Shown one piece after another: positions 14,391-22,452 of a DNA stretch of 23,839 nt. Numbering within the stretch: the stretch's first letter is position 1; every line of letters begins with the position of its first letter. The stretch is taken from positions 1 through 23,839 of the forward strand of contig CABSLJ010000011.1 in the NCBI GenBank assembly GCA_902478455.1. Reading direction: 5' to 3'. The notes beneath the pieces are model-generated. The model worked only from the letters and a program-made list of their open reading frames with translations, had not been told where the DNA came from and did not search any database. The DNA comes from an uncultured Oscillospiraceae bacterium. Lineage in GTDB: Bacteria; Bacillota; Clostridia; Oscillospirales; Acutalibacteraceae. The position numbers and the translations under genes are program-made.

Positions 14391-15593
14391 TCAGACCGCG
14401 TCCGGATGCCATTTGATCAGGCACATTCCTGGACAGCTGTATTTTCCGTAGACGGTCAGAATGGAGCCGTCGGGCGCCAGGGTGGAACAGCAATGCCCCG
14501 TGTTCCCGTCAAACCAGCAGTCATCGTCCTTCAAATACTGGAATTCATCCAGGATATACATGCCGTTTCTGTTCCAACTGAGGCCGTTGTCCTCGCTTAT
14601 GAGCGCCTCACAGCCGCGGCGGTAGGAGGCAAGCCGCCCCTCCCGAATGTCGTCGCGCACAATATAGGTCATGACCAGCCGGCCGTCCGGCAGACGGACA
14701 AAGCTGGGATGATGGCGGCCCGCCTCAAAGAGAATCTGCGGGTCGCTCCAGGTCGCCCCATCGTCCCGGGAGAGGGCGACGGCCAGACCACACAAACTGT
14801 CGTCATGCGGCGTCTGCAGGAACTTTGCCGGGATATCGGTGCGCAATGCGGCCACCATCCAGCCGTTCTGCGCGCGAACCAGGGAAGCCTCCCCCACCGA
14901 GCGGCGGTATTCCTTCCCCCCTACCGATTCCTTCCATATCCAATTGGCGGGATGGTCATAATAAGTAAAGCTTATTCCCTTGTCATTCGATTTACGAATC
15001 AGAGAGAGGGTTGGTTCGGTCGGCCAGCCGAGGCTGGTATCATACAGAGTTTCCCACACCGTCAAGGGATTTCCCTTTGCATCAAAATCCACCCAGGAAT
15101 CCCCTTCGGTCCACGCGATGCGGCCGGTCAGCGGCGGATATTCCTCCCGGAAGCGAACGCTCCAGCTTTGGCCGTAATCCGAGCTGTAGAAATTCGAGCA
15201 GACAAAGGCGTCGCCCTCCTTCTCGATACTCCGGAAATACAGCTCCCCATGGCCCAGGCAAACCAGACCGGACGGACGGCAGTGTGAACCGGGGATTTCC
15301 TGAAAAGAGGAAAAGGTGCGGCCGCTGTCATAGCTGACGGCGCAGAAGGCCTGTATGCGCGGGGAGTCCTTCCTGCCCTCCCGCCAGTTGCGCTGTGCGC
15401 CGCCCAAGAGCAGCACGCCGCCGTTGTCCATGGTTACGATGGAAAAGGGCAGGATCATGTCGTAGAAGGAATGGTCGGCGAGAGAAACAAAGCCGAGCTC
15501 TGCCGGACGTTCTGCAAAGCCCTGCGCAAAGCCGCCGAACCGGATGCGGTGTTCCTTCAAGCCCAGCGGCTGCGCGGAATTGGAATGGTCCAT
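14391..15593 (-). CDS. Asp-box (BNR/sialidase-fold) protein, 400 residues
   Basis: Five Asp-box repeats of the form S-x-D-x-G-x-[ST]-[WF] are visible: SYDSGRTF (87-94), SSDYGQSW (137-144), SNDKGISF (202-209), SRDDGATW (275-282) and SEDNGLSW (333-340). This indicates a six-bladed beta-propeller of the sialidase superfamily. There is no signal peptide, so it should act in the cytoplasm, unlike most secreted sialidases. The ATG at 15593 is preceded by GAAGGAGG; the frame stays open to 15722 but that part is not protein-like. It is the last gene of the operon, 26 nt after a second Asp-box protein. Whether it hydrolyses sialosides or a related acidic sugar cannot be decided from sequence. Confidence 0.85.
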   Translation of the reverse strand: MDHSNSAQPLGLKEHRIRFGGFAQGFAERPAELGFVSLADHSFYDMILPFSIVTMDNGGVLLLGGAQRNWREGRKDSPRIQAFCAVSYDSGRTFSSFQEIPGSHCRPSGLVCLGHGELYFRSIEKEGDAFVCSNFYSSDYGQSWSVRFREEYPPLTGRIAWTEGDSWVDFDAKGNPLTVWETLYDTSLGWPTEPTLSLIRKSNDKGISFTYYDHPANWIWKESVGGKEYRRSVGEASLVRAQNGWMVAALRTDIPAKFLQTPHDDSLCGLAVALSRDDGATWSDPQILFEAGRHHPSFVRLPDGRLVMTYIVRDDIREGRLASYRRGCEALISEDNGLSWNRNGMYILDEFQYLKDDDCWFDGNTGHCCSTLAPDGSILTVYGKYSCPGMCLIKWHPDAV

Positions 15594-15619
15594 ATTACGC
15601 CTCCTTCGGCAAGCATTTT

Positions 15620-16675
15620 TTAGTCCTCCAGCTCCAGCACAACATGCTCCACGGCGGTGTGCCGGTGCATATAGACCACGTTCAGCCGGCCATCCTTCCC
15701 CTTGCACAGGGCGGGCTGGCACTTGTTGCCGCCGGGGGGAGCAATCTCCACAAGATAGTTCCAGGTCTCGCCCCAGTCCTTGGAATAAGCGAGGGAAAGG
15801 GGGCTTCTGTCGTGCCAGTCGATGTTCTGCGTATTGTTGTAGGCCATCAGAAGGGTGCTGTCGTCCCAGACACAGATGTCGAGCTTGGATTCATTGTTGG
15901 TGATGGTGCTGGGCGCCGGCTTGGTCCAGGTGTTGCCGTTGTCGTGACTGACGCTTTTATAGGCATAGAGGATTCCCTTATAGTCAGGAATGCCCCAGCC
16001 GATCTCGGGCGGGCAGGAGCGGGTGAACATCTGAACGTCGCCGTTGGGCAGTACGGTGATGGCCGGCTCGCGGACCTTGATGTCGTTGTCGGCGGTCAGG
16101 AGGGCGGTATCCACCCAGGTTTCGCCGTCGTCATAGGATTTCATCACATGGATGGCGCCGTAGTAATACTTGGGTTCAAGGTCGGTGGCGGTAAAGGAGA
16201 TGATGATCTCTCCGTTCGGCAGCAGCACGCCGTCGTTGCTAAGAAGGCCCATGGGCGGGATGTTGGTCTCCCGCGCAGGCTGCCAGGTGACGCCGCCGTC
16301 GACGCTTTTGCGGCTCCAAAGCTTGTCGTTGCCGTCGCACCAATTGTCATAATTTCTGCCCGAGCCGGGGAATTTGGCGAATAGAAGGAGGATTTCCCCC
16401 TTCCTGTTGCGCACAAAGCTGCCGTTATGGCAGCCGAAACGGATGTCGTTGCCCACAGCGTCGGGATTGCTCCAGCGCTCCGCGCCCGGCTCCAGACGGG
16501 ACACCCAGACCGAAGCGTCGCGCTCCATGGGATCGCCGTTCCACTGCATGACGCCCGCCGTCCAGGAACAAAGAAGCGTGCCGTCCTCCAGCGTAATCAG
16601 GCGGGGCATGTGCATCGATTGCCTTTCGTCAAACCACTCCTGGACCCATTGGCGTTGGATGATAGTAGCTTTCAT
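15620..16675 (-). CDS. Asp-box (BNR/sialidase-fold) protein, 351 residues
   Basis: Four Asp boxes are clear: SVDGGVTW (124-131), SYDDGETW (180-187), SHDNGNTW (243-250) and SKDWGETW (298-305). An N-terminal MHMPRLITLEDGTLL (21-35) resembles the first blade of BNR_2 proteins. The fold is therefore a sialidase-type propeller; there is no signal peptide, so it is probably cytoplasmic. It is clearly different from the second Asp-box protein that follows. The start overlaps the stop of the preceding small protein (ATGA), with TGGAGG as ribosome binding site, indicating translational coupling. Likely role: processing of the sugar derivative imported by the ABC system; the substrate is unknown. Confidence 0.86.
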   Translation of the reverse strand: MKATIIQRQWVQEWFDERQSMHMPRLITLEDGTLLCSWTAGVMQWNGDPMERDASVWVSRLEPGAERWSNPDAVGNDIRFGCHNGSFVRNRKGEILLLFAKFPGSGRNYDNWCDGNDKLWSRKSVDGGVTWQPARETNIPPMGLLSNDGVLLPNGEIIISFTATDLEPKYYYGAIHVMKSYDDGETWVDTALLTADNDIKVREPAITVLPNGDVQMFTRSCPPEIGWGIPDYKGILYAYKSVSHDNGNTWTKPAPSTITNNESKLDICVWDDSTLLMAYNNTQNIDWHDRSPLSLAYSKDWGETWNYLVEIAPPGGNKCQPALCKGKDGRLNVVYMHRHTAVEHVVLELED

Positions 16676-17190
16676 AATGATCCTCCATTTATTCTGTGAT
16701 TCCGATGATCGGAATGTTTTTCCTGTTTATCGTTTATACCGGTGTGCTGATGGGCGCTTCCACCTTTTTTGACGGTGATGGCGCATTGCGCGCGGTCGCA
16801 GCGGGAGGCGTCAAACTCGTAGACATAGCCGAGCGCCTCCAGAACGCGGCGGTACAAGACATCGCAATGCCCGCAATAGTTGTGGTAGGGTTCAAAGTCA
16901 GGGAGCGCCAGCAGCCGCCCCTTGGAGGGGCAATAGGTCATGTCCAGACGGAACACGCCGGCGTCTTCATCGAGCGTCATAGTGAAGTCGGCGGCCTCCT
17001 CGTTGAGGGTGTGCGACCAATAAAGATAGCAACCGCGTATGCCGTGCGTTTCCACAAGCTTTTTTAAAGCGCCGATGCCGTTTCTGGAAACGGCCTCCCA
17101 GTAGCGCAGCACGGCCTCTTCCCCGCCCCGCTGCTCGAGAAAGCGGAAAAGCTCGCTGTAGGCGGGAATAAACTCGGTGCAGGAAATCAA
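16672..17190 (-). CDS. Small cysteine-rich protein of unknown function
   Basis: A 172-residue protein that I do not recognise with certainty. The N-terminal third is helical (YSELFRFLEQ, GGEEAVLRYW). The rest has strands and six cysteines: C54, C87 (in TYCPSKG), C106 and C109 (YCGHCD) and C131/C136. The layout is loosely like L-2-amino-thiazoline-4-carboxylate hydrolase family proteins, but I would not name it so. The last 25 residues are rich in His and Asn and may be disordered. It starts with TTG at 17190 behind GGGGGGAG; the start overlaps the stop of the preceding gene, and its own stop overlaps the next start. It looks like a diverged paralogue of its upstream neighbour. Confidence 0.75.
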   Translation of the reverse strand: MISCTEFIPAYSELFRFLEQRGGEEAVLRYWEAVSRNGIGALKKLVETHGIRGCYLYWSHTLNEEAADFTMTLDEDAGVFRLDMTYCPSKGRLLALPDFEPYHNYCGHCDVLYRRVLEALGYVYEFDASRCDRAQCAITVKKGGSAHQHTGINDKQEKHSDHRNHRINGGSL

Positions 17191-17660
17191 GCCTTCTCCC
17201 CCCTTTTGTAAAAGCGCTCCAGCGAAGCGCCGGTCGACGGCTCATAGGACAGCAGTTCATAGGCGTAGGGCGTGTCCCTGCACAGTTCCGTGTGCACCGT
17301 GCGCAGCGTCTCCACCTGCATCGGCGAGGGCGTCAGCCTCGAATGAAGGAGGTGTTCCACCGCGGGCGAGCGTATGACGCGCACCAGCAGCTCTTCCTCC
17401 ATCAGGCGGATTTCCAGGAGGTCCTCCGCCTCTTCCGCCTCAAAAACCTGCCTGTGGCGGCGCGCAATGGCCTCCAGTCCCTTGGTGAGCAGCTGACGCT
17501 TCAGCGGCGCATAGTAACTGTTGGTAAACTGGCGCAGATAATCCAACACAGCCTGTTCCCCATATTCGGCGCGCAGATACTCAAGTCCGAGGTTCAAAAG
17601 ATTGTAAAAATCGCGGTGAAGATATTTGTTGTCCGAAGCCTTTCGGGTCATTACTTCCAT
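17187..17660 (-). CDS. Small protein of unknown function, partner of the cysteine-rich protein
   Basis: A 157-residue protein, not recognised. It has a helical N-terminus (FYNLLNLGLEYL, YGEQAVLDYLRQF) and a C-terminal part of strands and one long helix (PSPMQVETLRTVHTEL). Only one cysteine (C127) is present. Order of elements and several short blocks (GE-AVL-Y, EA-D followed by a strand, SP versus CP, final strand) parallel the next protein, suggesting a common origin and perhaps a heterodimer. It is the first gene after the hairpin that follows the substrate-binding protein gene. The ribosome binding site is weak (AGGAAAG), and an ATG at 17651 is also possible. Confidence 0.75.
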   Translation of the reverse strand: MEVMTRKASDNKYLHRDFYNLLNLGLEYLRAEYGEQAVLDYLRQFTNSYYAPLKRQLLTKGLEAIARRHRQVFEAEEAEDLLEIRLMEEELLVRVIRSPAVEHLLHSRLTPSPMQVETLRTVHTELCRDTPYAYELLSYEPSTGASLERFYKRGEKA

Positions 17661-17704
17661 AGACGATCTTCTTTCCTAAATTAGAATCATTTAAAAAAGG
17701 ACTC

Positions 17705-17741
17705 AAAAAGAATCGGCGGCCATATGAACATACAGCCGCCG
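17705..17741 (-). terminator. Intra-operon hairpin terminator after the substrate-binding protein gene
   Basis: On the minus strand CGGCGGC pairs with GCCGCCG (7 bp, 14-nt loop containing a small TATG/CATA stem), followed by ATTCTTTTT. The T-run starts a few bases after the stem, so termination may be partial. It would lower expression of the four downstream genes relative to the binding protein. Confidence 0.7.
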
Positions 17742-17767
17742 GTTCAATTTTACAGGAGCGCGGAATC

Positions 17768-19537
17768 TTACTTGGTATACTCGTTGAATTTAGCTTCCGC
17801 CTCGGACACCGACTTGTTCATCGCTTCGGTAATCGTATCGGAGCCGGCAGCCTTGTAATCGGCCACATACTGATCCCACTCGGCGTCAATATCCTTGGCG
17901 CCGGTGATGAAGGAAGGCACATAGGCAAGGAAGACTTCCTTCAGCTTGGCACGCATCTCATTTTCTTCATCGGTGAAGCCGGCAACCACATAATAGGGTT
18001 CCAGTTCGATAAAGGCAAGTTCGGTCTGCTCCTTCAGGATTTCGTCGGCCTTGGCCAGATTCTCGTCTCCGGCGTTGGTTTCCACCGTATAGGCTTCGCC
18101 GTTTTTGGAGGTCTCATACCAATCGCCGGCTCCAGTCTCAAGCTCAAGCTGGAAGTTGCTGCCCGAGAAGAGGTACACGAACCAGGGATAGAAGCATCTG
18201 CCGTCGCCCTGTCCGTACATATCGGTTTCCACCAGCCATTCGTCCTTGTTGAAGACGGGGCGGCCGTTTGCGTCATCCTCATAGTGAATGCCTTTGATAC
18301 CCTTGTGAATCAGATCCTGACCTTCGTCGGACGCGAGGAACTCGATGAGGTCAAGCACGCGGTCGGGATGTTCATAGCTTGCGGGGATCATCCAGTTTTC
18401 ACCCATCCAGTAGGAAGCGGCGGTGTTGGTGGCATAACCGGCAGGTCCCTGCAGGAGATTACCGATGATGATATCGTCTATGGTCGCTTCGGGATGTACC
18501 TTCTGATAGGTGGTGTTGAGAATCCATTTGTACATGGAGGCGTCGTTGACAAAGTAGCTCATGGCGCCAACTTTATCGGCATTGAAGGAGTCGATGATGG
18601 GGCCGTAATCTTCGGCGCTGCCGAGATCTTTGGGAAGGCCGCCGTCGACGTACAGCTGATGGATGCGCTTGATGGCTTCCTTGCTTTCATCGCTGACGGT
18701 GGTGCACACCCAGCTGCCGTCCTCCTGCTTCATCATGCCGTTGGTGATATCGTCGGCCTGGGGCAGGAAGTTGGTGCCGTAGGTGCTGCCGAAAATCGCG
18801 TTAAAGATGCCCAGGTTGGTCATCTTGTAGTTTCTCGGGAACCAGGGGGTATAGCCCAGCGCGGCGACGTCCTTGCAGTACTGCATGAACTCATCCACCG
18901 TCTTGGGGGTCTCTTCCCAGCCGGCCTCTTCGAGGATTTTGGCGTTGTAGTCAATACCGCCGGACCAGAACTTCTTGAAGGACAGCGCGTAGATCGCGTA
19001 GGTGGCGTCGGGATCGCCGCTGTAGTATTCGTTGTACATCTTCCATTCGGGCGCCTGGAACATTTCGTTCAGGATGGGCCAGCGCTCCGGGTCACCGGCG
19101 ACAAGTTCGCCGATATTGACCAGCACGCCGTCGTCAATCCATTTTCCGGTTTTCTCCTGCTCGCCCCAATTGTGGAAGAGGGCCTGAGCGCTCTTGGAAA
19201 GGAGGTCCAGCTCAAGATTTTGATCATAAACCTCGTTGGCGTGGGTCTCGTACACGAGTTCCACGTTGACGGCTTCCTCAATGGCCTGCTTGATGCGGTC
19301 CTTGGAATAATCTGCATTATCCATGACCATGCCGTACTGCAGCACATCGATGGTGACCTTCTCACGGTCGGCGTTGGGATTGGTGTTGGTCTCACCTTCA
19401 GAGCTGCCGCCGGTGCTGGCGGCGTCTCCGGTGGAAGAGCTCTCCGCGGGCTGGTTGTTGCAGCCGGTCAGCACAACCGTCAACATCATGAACAGCGCCA
19501 GAACGAGACAGAGGGTCTTGCGGATTCTGAGTTTCAT
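17768..19537 (-). CDS. Extracellular solute-binding lipoprotein of a sugar ABC importer
   Basis: The 589-residue protein begins with a lipoprotein signal peptide: basic n-region (KLRIRK), hydrophobic core and lipobox LTGC with the lipidated cysteine at 26. A Ser/Gly/Thr/Asn-rich linker follows (about 30-55). Size and pattern match the large LipO-type family 1 binding proteins that work with YteP/YtcP permeases; it should sit on the outer face of the membrane. The ATG at 19537 has GGGAGG 8 nt upstream; the frame remains open to 19816 but that part overlaps the permease gene and is not real. Abundance is probably raised by the hairpin behind it. The ligand is unknown. Confidence 0.93.
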   Translation of the reverse strand: MKLRIRKTLCLVLALFMMLTVVLTGCNNQPAESSSTGDAASTGGSSEGETNTNPNADREKVTIDVLQYGMVMDNADYSKDRIKQAIEEAVNVELVYETHANEVYDQNLELDLLSKSAQALFHNWGEQEKTGKWIDDGVLVNIGELVAGDPERWPILNEMFQAPEWKMYNEYYSGDPDATYAIYALSFKKFWSGGIDYNAKILEEAGWEETPKTVDEFMQYCKDVAALGYTPWFPRNYKMTNLGIFNAIFGSTYGTNFLPQADDITNGMMKQEDGSWVCTTVSDESKEAIKRIHQLYVDGGLPKDLGSAEDYGPIIDSFNADKVGAMSYFVNDASMYKWILNTTYQKVHPEATIDDIIIGNLLQGPAGYATNTAASYWMGENWMIPASYEHPDRVLDLIEFLASDEGQDLIHKGIKGIHYEDDANGRPVFNKDEWLVETDMYGQGDGRCFYPWFVYLFSGSNFQLELETGAGDWYETSKNGEAYTVETNAGDENLAKADEILKEQTELAFIELEPYYVVAGFTDEENEMRAKLKEVFLAYVPSFITGAKDIDAEWDQYVADYKAAGSDTITEAMNKSVSEAEAKFNEYTK

Positions 19538-19605
19538 CTTTGCATCCTCCCAAAATAAAATTTGTTTTGCCAGGGTCGGAACCGCGGGGATTCCATACAC
19601 TGGGC

Positions 19606-20544
19606 TTATTCCTTTACCGCGCCGATCAGAATACCCTTTGCAAAGTATTTCTGAAGGAACGGATAAACGGCCATAATCGGCAGCATGGCACAGATGATGG
19701 TGGCCATGCGCAGGGAAATCGCCGGGATTCTGGGAACGTTTACGGCGCCTCCCGCGGGACCGCTTCCGATGGAATCGGCCAGGGTCGCTTCGGTCAGCAG
19801 ACGGCGCAGCACCCATACAAAGGGCTGATATTCCGTCTTACCGCAATACATCAGATAGGTGCTGTAGTCATTCCACGCCGCCACGGCGATGAACAGACTG
19901 CAGGCTGCGAGCATGGGTTTGGACAGCGGCAGCACAATCCGGAAGAAAATCCGGAAATCGTTCGCGCCGTCGATGCGCGCCGCTTCCTCAAGCTCCTGAG
20001 GCACCGAGTAGGAGAAGTAGTTTCTCATGATGACGTACTGGCCCACGTTAAAGCCGAAGGGAATAATCTGGACCCAGAAGGTTTTAAGAAGACCCAGGTC
20101 CATATAGAGAAAGTAGGTGGGAATCAGACCTCCGCCGAAGAACATGGTGAAAACGGCCAGCACATTAAGCAGCTTCATGCCCTTGATGTTGGTTTTTGAC
20201 ACCCCATAGGCCATGGTTGCCGAAACCACTACGGTCAGGAAGGTCCTCAAAAACGTGATCAGAAACGAAATAAAAATGGAATCCTTAAAGATAGAGCTGG
20301 TAAAGATCGCCTTATAATACTGGAAATCAAGCGGAATGGACGGCAGCAAAACAAGATTGGTGTGGATATATACGTCGTAAGGCATGACTGAAACAACCAG
20401 CACATACCACAATGGATAGAAGCAGATCAAAGCGAAGAGGATACAAAAACCGTAGACAAACACGTCAAAGAAGTTGAAGCCGAGCCTCTGTTTCATACCG
20501 ACGCGCATCCCCGCAGCCTTGGCGGACTTAACGCTTGCATTCAT
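19606..20544 (-). CDS. Sugar ABC transporter permease (YtcP/LplC-like)
   Basis: A 312-residue inner-membrane protein of the CUT1 class with about six hydrophobic segments, the first at about 28-52. The EAA loop that docks the ATPase reads EEAARIDGANDFRIFFRIVL (186-205). FFGGGLIPTYFLYMDLGLL (136-154) is characteristic of the YtcP/LplC branch. GGAGG precedes the ATG at 20544. It lies 21 nt after its partner permease and 68 nt before the binding-protein gene. No ATPase gene is present in the operon, which is normal for this class, where a shared MsmX/UgpC-like ATPase is used. Confidence 0.94.
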   Translation of the reverse strand: MNASVKSAKAAGMRVGMKQRLGFNFFDVFVYGFCILFALICFYPLWYVLVVSVMPYDVYIHTNLVLLPSIPLDFQYYKAIFTSSIFKDSIFISFLITFLRTFLTVVVSATMAYGVSKTNIKGMKLLNVLAVFTMFFGGGLIPTYFLYMDLGLLKTFWVQIIPFGFNVGQYVIMRNYFSYSVPQELEEAARIDGANDFRIFFRIVLPLSKPMLAACSLFIAVAAWNDYSTYLMYCGKTEYQPFVWVLRRLLTEATLADSIGSGPAGGAVNVPRIPAISLRMATIICAMLPIMAVYPFLQKYFAKGILIGAVKE

Positions 20545-20565
20545 ATGATAACCTCCTTTCCCTTA

Positions 20566-21477
20566 TTAGAAGATGCCCATGACGTCGAGCTTACTGATGA
20601 ACTTGTTGGCAACCACAATGGTGATCAGGTTGAACAGGTTGAGCATCAGGCCCATCGCTGTTCCTTCCTCGAACTTTGCCCCCTGCAGGCCGATGCGCCA
20701 CATATAAGTGGAGACCACGTCGCCCGTCTCATAGACCGTGGGATTGTAGAGGTTGAAGACCTGGTCAAAGTTGGAGGAGAAGAGGGCGGCCAGCTGGAGA
20801 ATCAGCAGGACGGCGATGGTGGGATAAATTCTAGGAAGGGTGATGTGGACCATCATATGGAAGCGGTTGGCGCCGTCGATCTCTGCGCTTTCATAAAGTT
20901 CCGGGTTGACGCCCGCCATAGCGGCCAGATAAATAATGGTATTATATCCCGCTGTTTTGATGGTGTTGGTGACGACCAGAATCGTGCGGAAATACGCCGG
21001 AGTGCCGAGGAAATTAACCCTTTCCCCGCCAAGGGCTACAATCACATCGTTGACAAAGCCGCCCTGCTCCGGGGAGAGAAAGGTCGTCACCAGGCCGGAG
21101 AAAACGACCCAAGAAATAAAGTAGGGCAGATAAACAAAGGTCTGGGAGACGCTTTTGATCCAGCGGCATTTCATCTCATTGAGCATCAGCGCCAGGAAGA
21201 TGATAAAGGTAAAGCCAAACAGAATGTTGTAAAGATTAATGAGAACCGTGTTCCACATGACCTGCCAGAACTGCTTGTCATTAAACAGTTTTTCAAAATT
21301 GGCCCAGCCCACCCAGGGACTGCCCCAAATTCCCGTGCTGAAATTGAGGTCCTTAAAGGCCAGGGTCAAACCGTACATCGGGACGTAGCTGAACAAAATC
21401 ATGAAGGCCGCGCCGCCGAGCACCAGCAAATACAGGAACATGTGCTTGTGTATGTACGTAAGCGTTCGTTTTACCAT
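20566..21477 (-). CDS. Sugar ABC transporter permease (YteP/LplB-like)
   Basis: A 303-residue inner-membrane permease with six predicted membrane segments, beginning with FLYLLVLGGAAFMILFSYVP (14-33). The EAA loop ESAEIDGANRFHMMVHITLP lies at 196-215. The phrase VPMYGLTLAFKD (32-43) is typical of YteP/LplB, the partner of YtcP/LplC. AGGAGG is 8 nt before the ATG. It follows the lyase gene by 66 nt and precedes the second permease by 21 nt. With it and the lipoprotein it forms the importer that likely feeds the cytoplasmic lyase and Asp-box proteins. Confidence 0.94.
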   Translation of the reverse strand: MVKRTLTYIHKHMFLYLLVLGGAAFMILFSYVPMYGLTLAFKDLNFSTGIWGSPWVGWANFEKLFNDKQFWQVMWNTVLINLYNILFGFTFIIFLALMLNEMKCRWIKSVSQTFVYLPYFISWVVFSGLVTTFLSPEQGGFVNDVIVALGGERVNFLGTPAYFRTILVVTNTIKTAGYNTIIYLAAMAGVNPELYESAEIDGANRFHMMVHITLPRIYPTIAVLLILQLAALFSSNFDQVFNLYNPTVYETGDVVSTYMWRIGLQGAKFEEGTAMGLMLNLFNLITIVVANKFISKLDVMGIF

Positions 21478-21543
21478 GCGTTTCTCCTCCTGTGATCCGT
21501 CTTTGTATGCGCTTAGAAAACATCAAAGCCCGATTTCGTTTGC

Positions 21544-22452
21544 TCAGTCCGCCGCGGTTGCCAGCGGGCGGGGTGTTTGCAGCATGCCGATTTTCCGCAT
21601 GCCTTTTTCCACCATTCGTTTCTGTTCTTCCCCTGCGGCGCCCGCGTAATCCGGAGAAAAGCTTCCCTCATATCCCAAAAGATTCATCGCGCAGGTAAAG
21701 CCCGGGAAGATTCCCGTCCGCACAAAGACGTCGCGCAGGGAGATGATCTGATCCAGATAATATGCGGCTTTTTCCCAGTTTCCCGCATCCATCTGATCAT
21801 ACAGCTTTCTGGCAATCGGAGCGGTGCAGCTGAACATACCGTCCAGGTTCTTCACAATGCCGTACCTGCTCGCCACATCGAAGAGGTCTAGGTTGCTGAA
21901 AAAGGTCTCAAAGCGTTCGCTCTCACCGTACTCGGCCAGAAGCTTCCGCGCCGTTACAAGATTGCCCGTCTTGATGCCCCGGATATTATCGTGCCGGGAC
22001 AAAGCAACCACCGTATCATAGCTAAGAGGCGTTTTGGTGACCGAGGGAAGGTCGTACAGATAGACCGGAAAGGGCGAGCCGTCCGCAATTGTCCGGAAGA
22101 AGGTAAACGCCGCGTCCTGGGAAAGGGTTTCATAGTATGGTATGGTCGAAACCACGCCGTCTATTTTCATCCCTGAAAGACAATCGATCCGCTCCTTCAC
22201 ACGGGCGGCGGATGCGTCCGCCACACCGACGAACACCGGGCAGCTCCCGCGAACGGCATCGGCAGCGGCCTTTGCCACCTTCCGGTATTCACTGTTCTTG
22301 ACCATGGCGCCGATTCCCATGGAACCCATTACCAGCAGTCCGGAGGCTCCGCAATGGAGCTGCTCCTCCACCTGGCGGACAAAGCTGCAGGGTAAGAACT
22401 CGCCCTTTTCATTGAGGGGCGTTCCCAGCGCTGTGTAAAATCCTTTTCTCAA
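21544..22452 (-). CDS. DapA/NanA-family aldolase-type lyase (dihydrodipicolinate synthase family)
   Basis: A 302-residue TIM-barrel class I aldolase. The Schiff-base lysine is K161 (GIKTG) and the catalytic tyrosine Y133 (YLYDLPS); both align by number with E. coli DapA. The GxxGE carboxylate-binding motif is replaced by GSMGIG (43-48), so the usual Thr and Glu are missing. Family members cleave or form 2-keto-3-deoxy acids, including N-acetylneuraminate lyase. The genes beside it (sugar importer, sialidase-fold proteins) favour a catabolic lyase over lysine synthesis. It starts with TTG at 22452 behind GGGAGG (9-nt spacing) and is the first gene of the operon. Substrate not predictable. Confidence 0.88.
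   Translation of the reverse strand: MRKGFYTALGTPLNEKGEFLPCSFVRQVEEQLHCGASGLLVMGSMGIGAMVKNSEYRKVAKAAADAVRGSCPVFVGVADASAARVKERIDCLSGMKIDGVVSTIPYYETLSQDAAFTFFRTIADGSPFPVYLYDLPSVTKTPLSYDTVVALSRHDNIRGIKTGNLVTARKLLAEYGESERFETFFSNLDLFDVASRYGIVKNLDGMFSCTAPIARKLYDQMDAGNWEKAAYYLDQIISLRDVFVRTGIFPGFTCAMNLLGYEGSFSPDYAGAAGEEQKRMVEKGMRKIGMLQTPRPLATAAD

Noticed and set aside
18284..19558. 424-residue plus-strand open frame opposite the binding-protein gene
   Set aside because: Antisense shadow; the minus strand encodes a lipoprotein with signal peptide and lipobox.
19538..19605. Weak hairpin (CCAG/CTGG with GGAA/TTCC) between the second permease and the binding-protein gene
   Set aside because: Two 4-bp stems with large loops and no convincing T-run; could occur by chance.
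21457..21472. Possible CcpA cre site (GTAAGCGTTCG) at the start of the first permease gene
   Set aside because: Only the core half matches the cre consensus, the outer bases do not, and the position inside the coding sequence is unconvincing.
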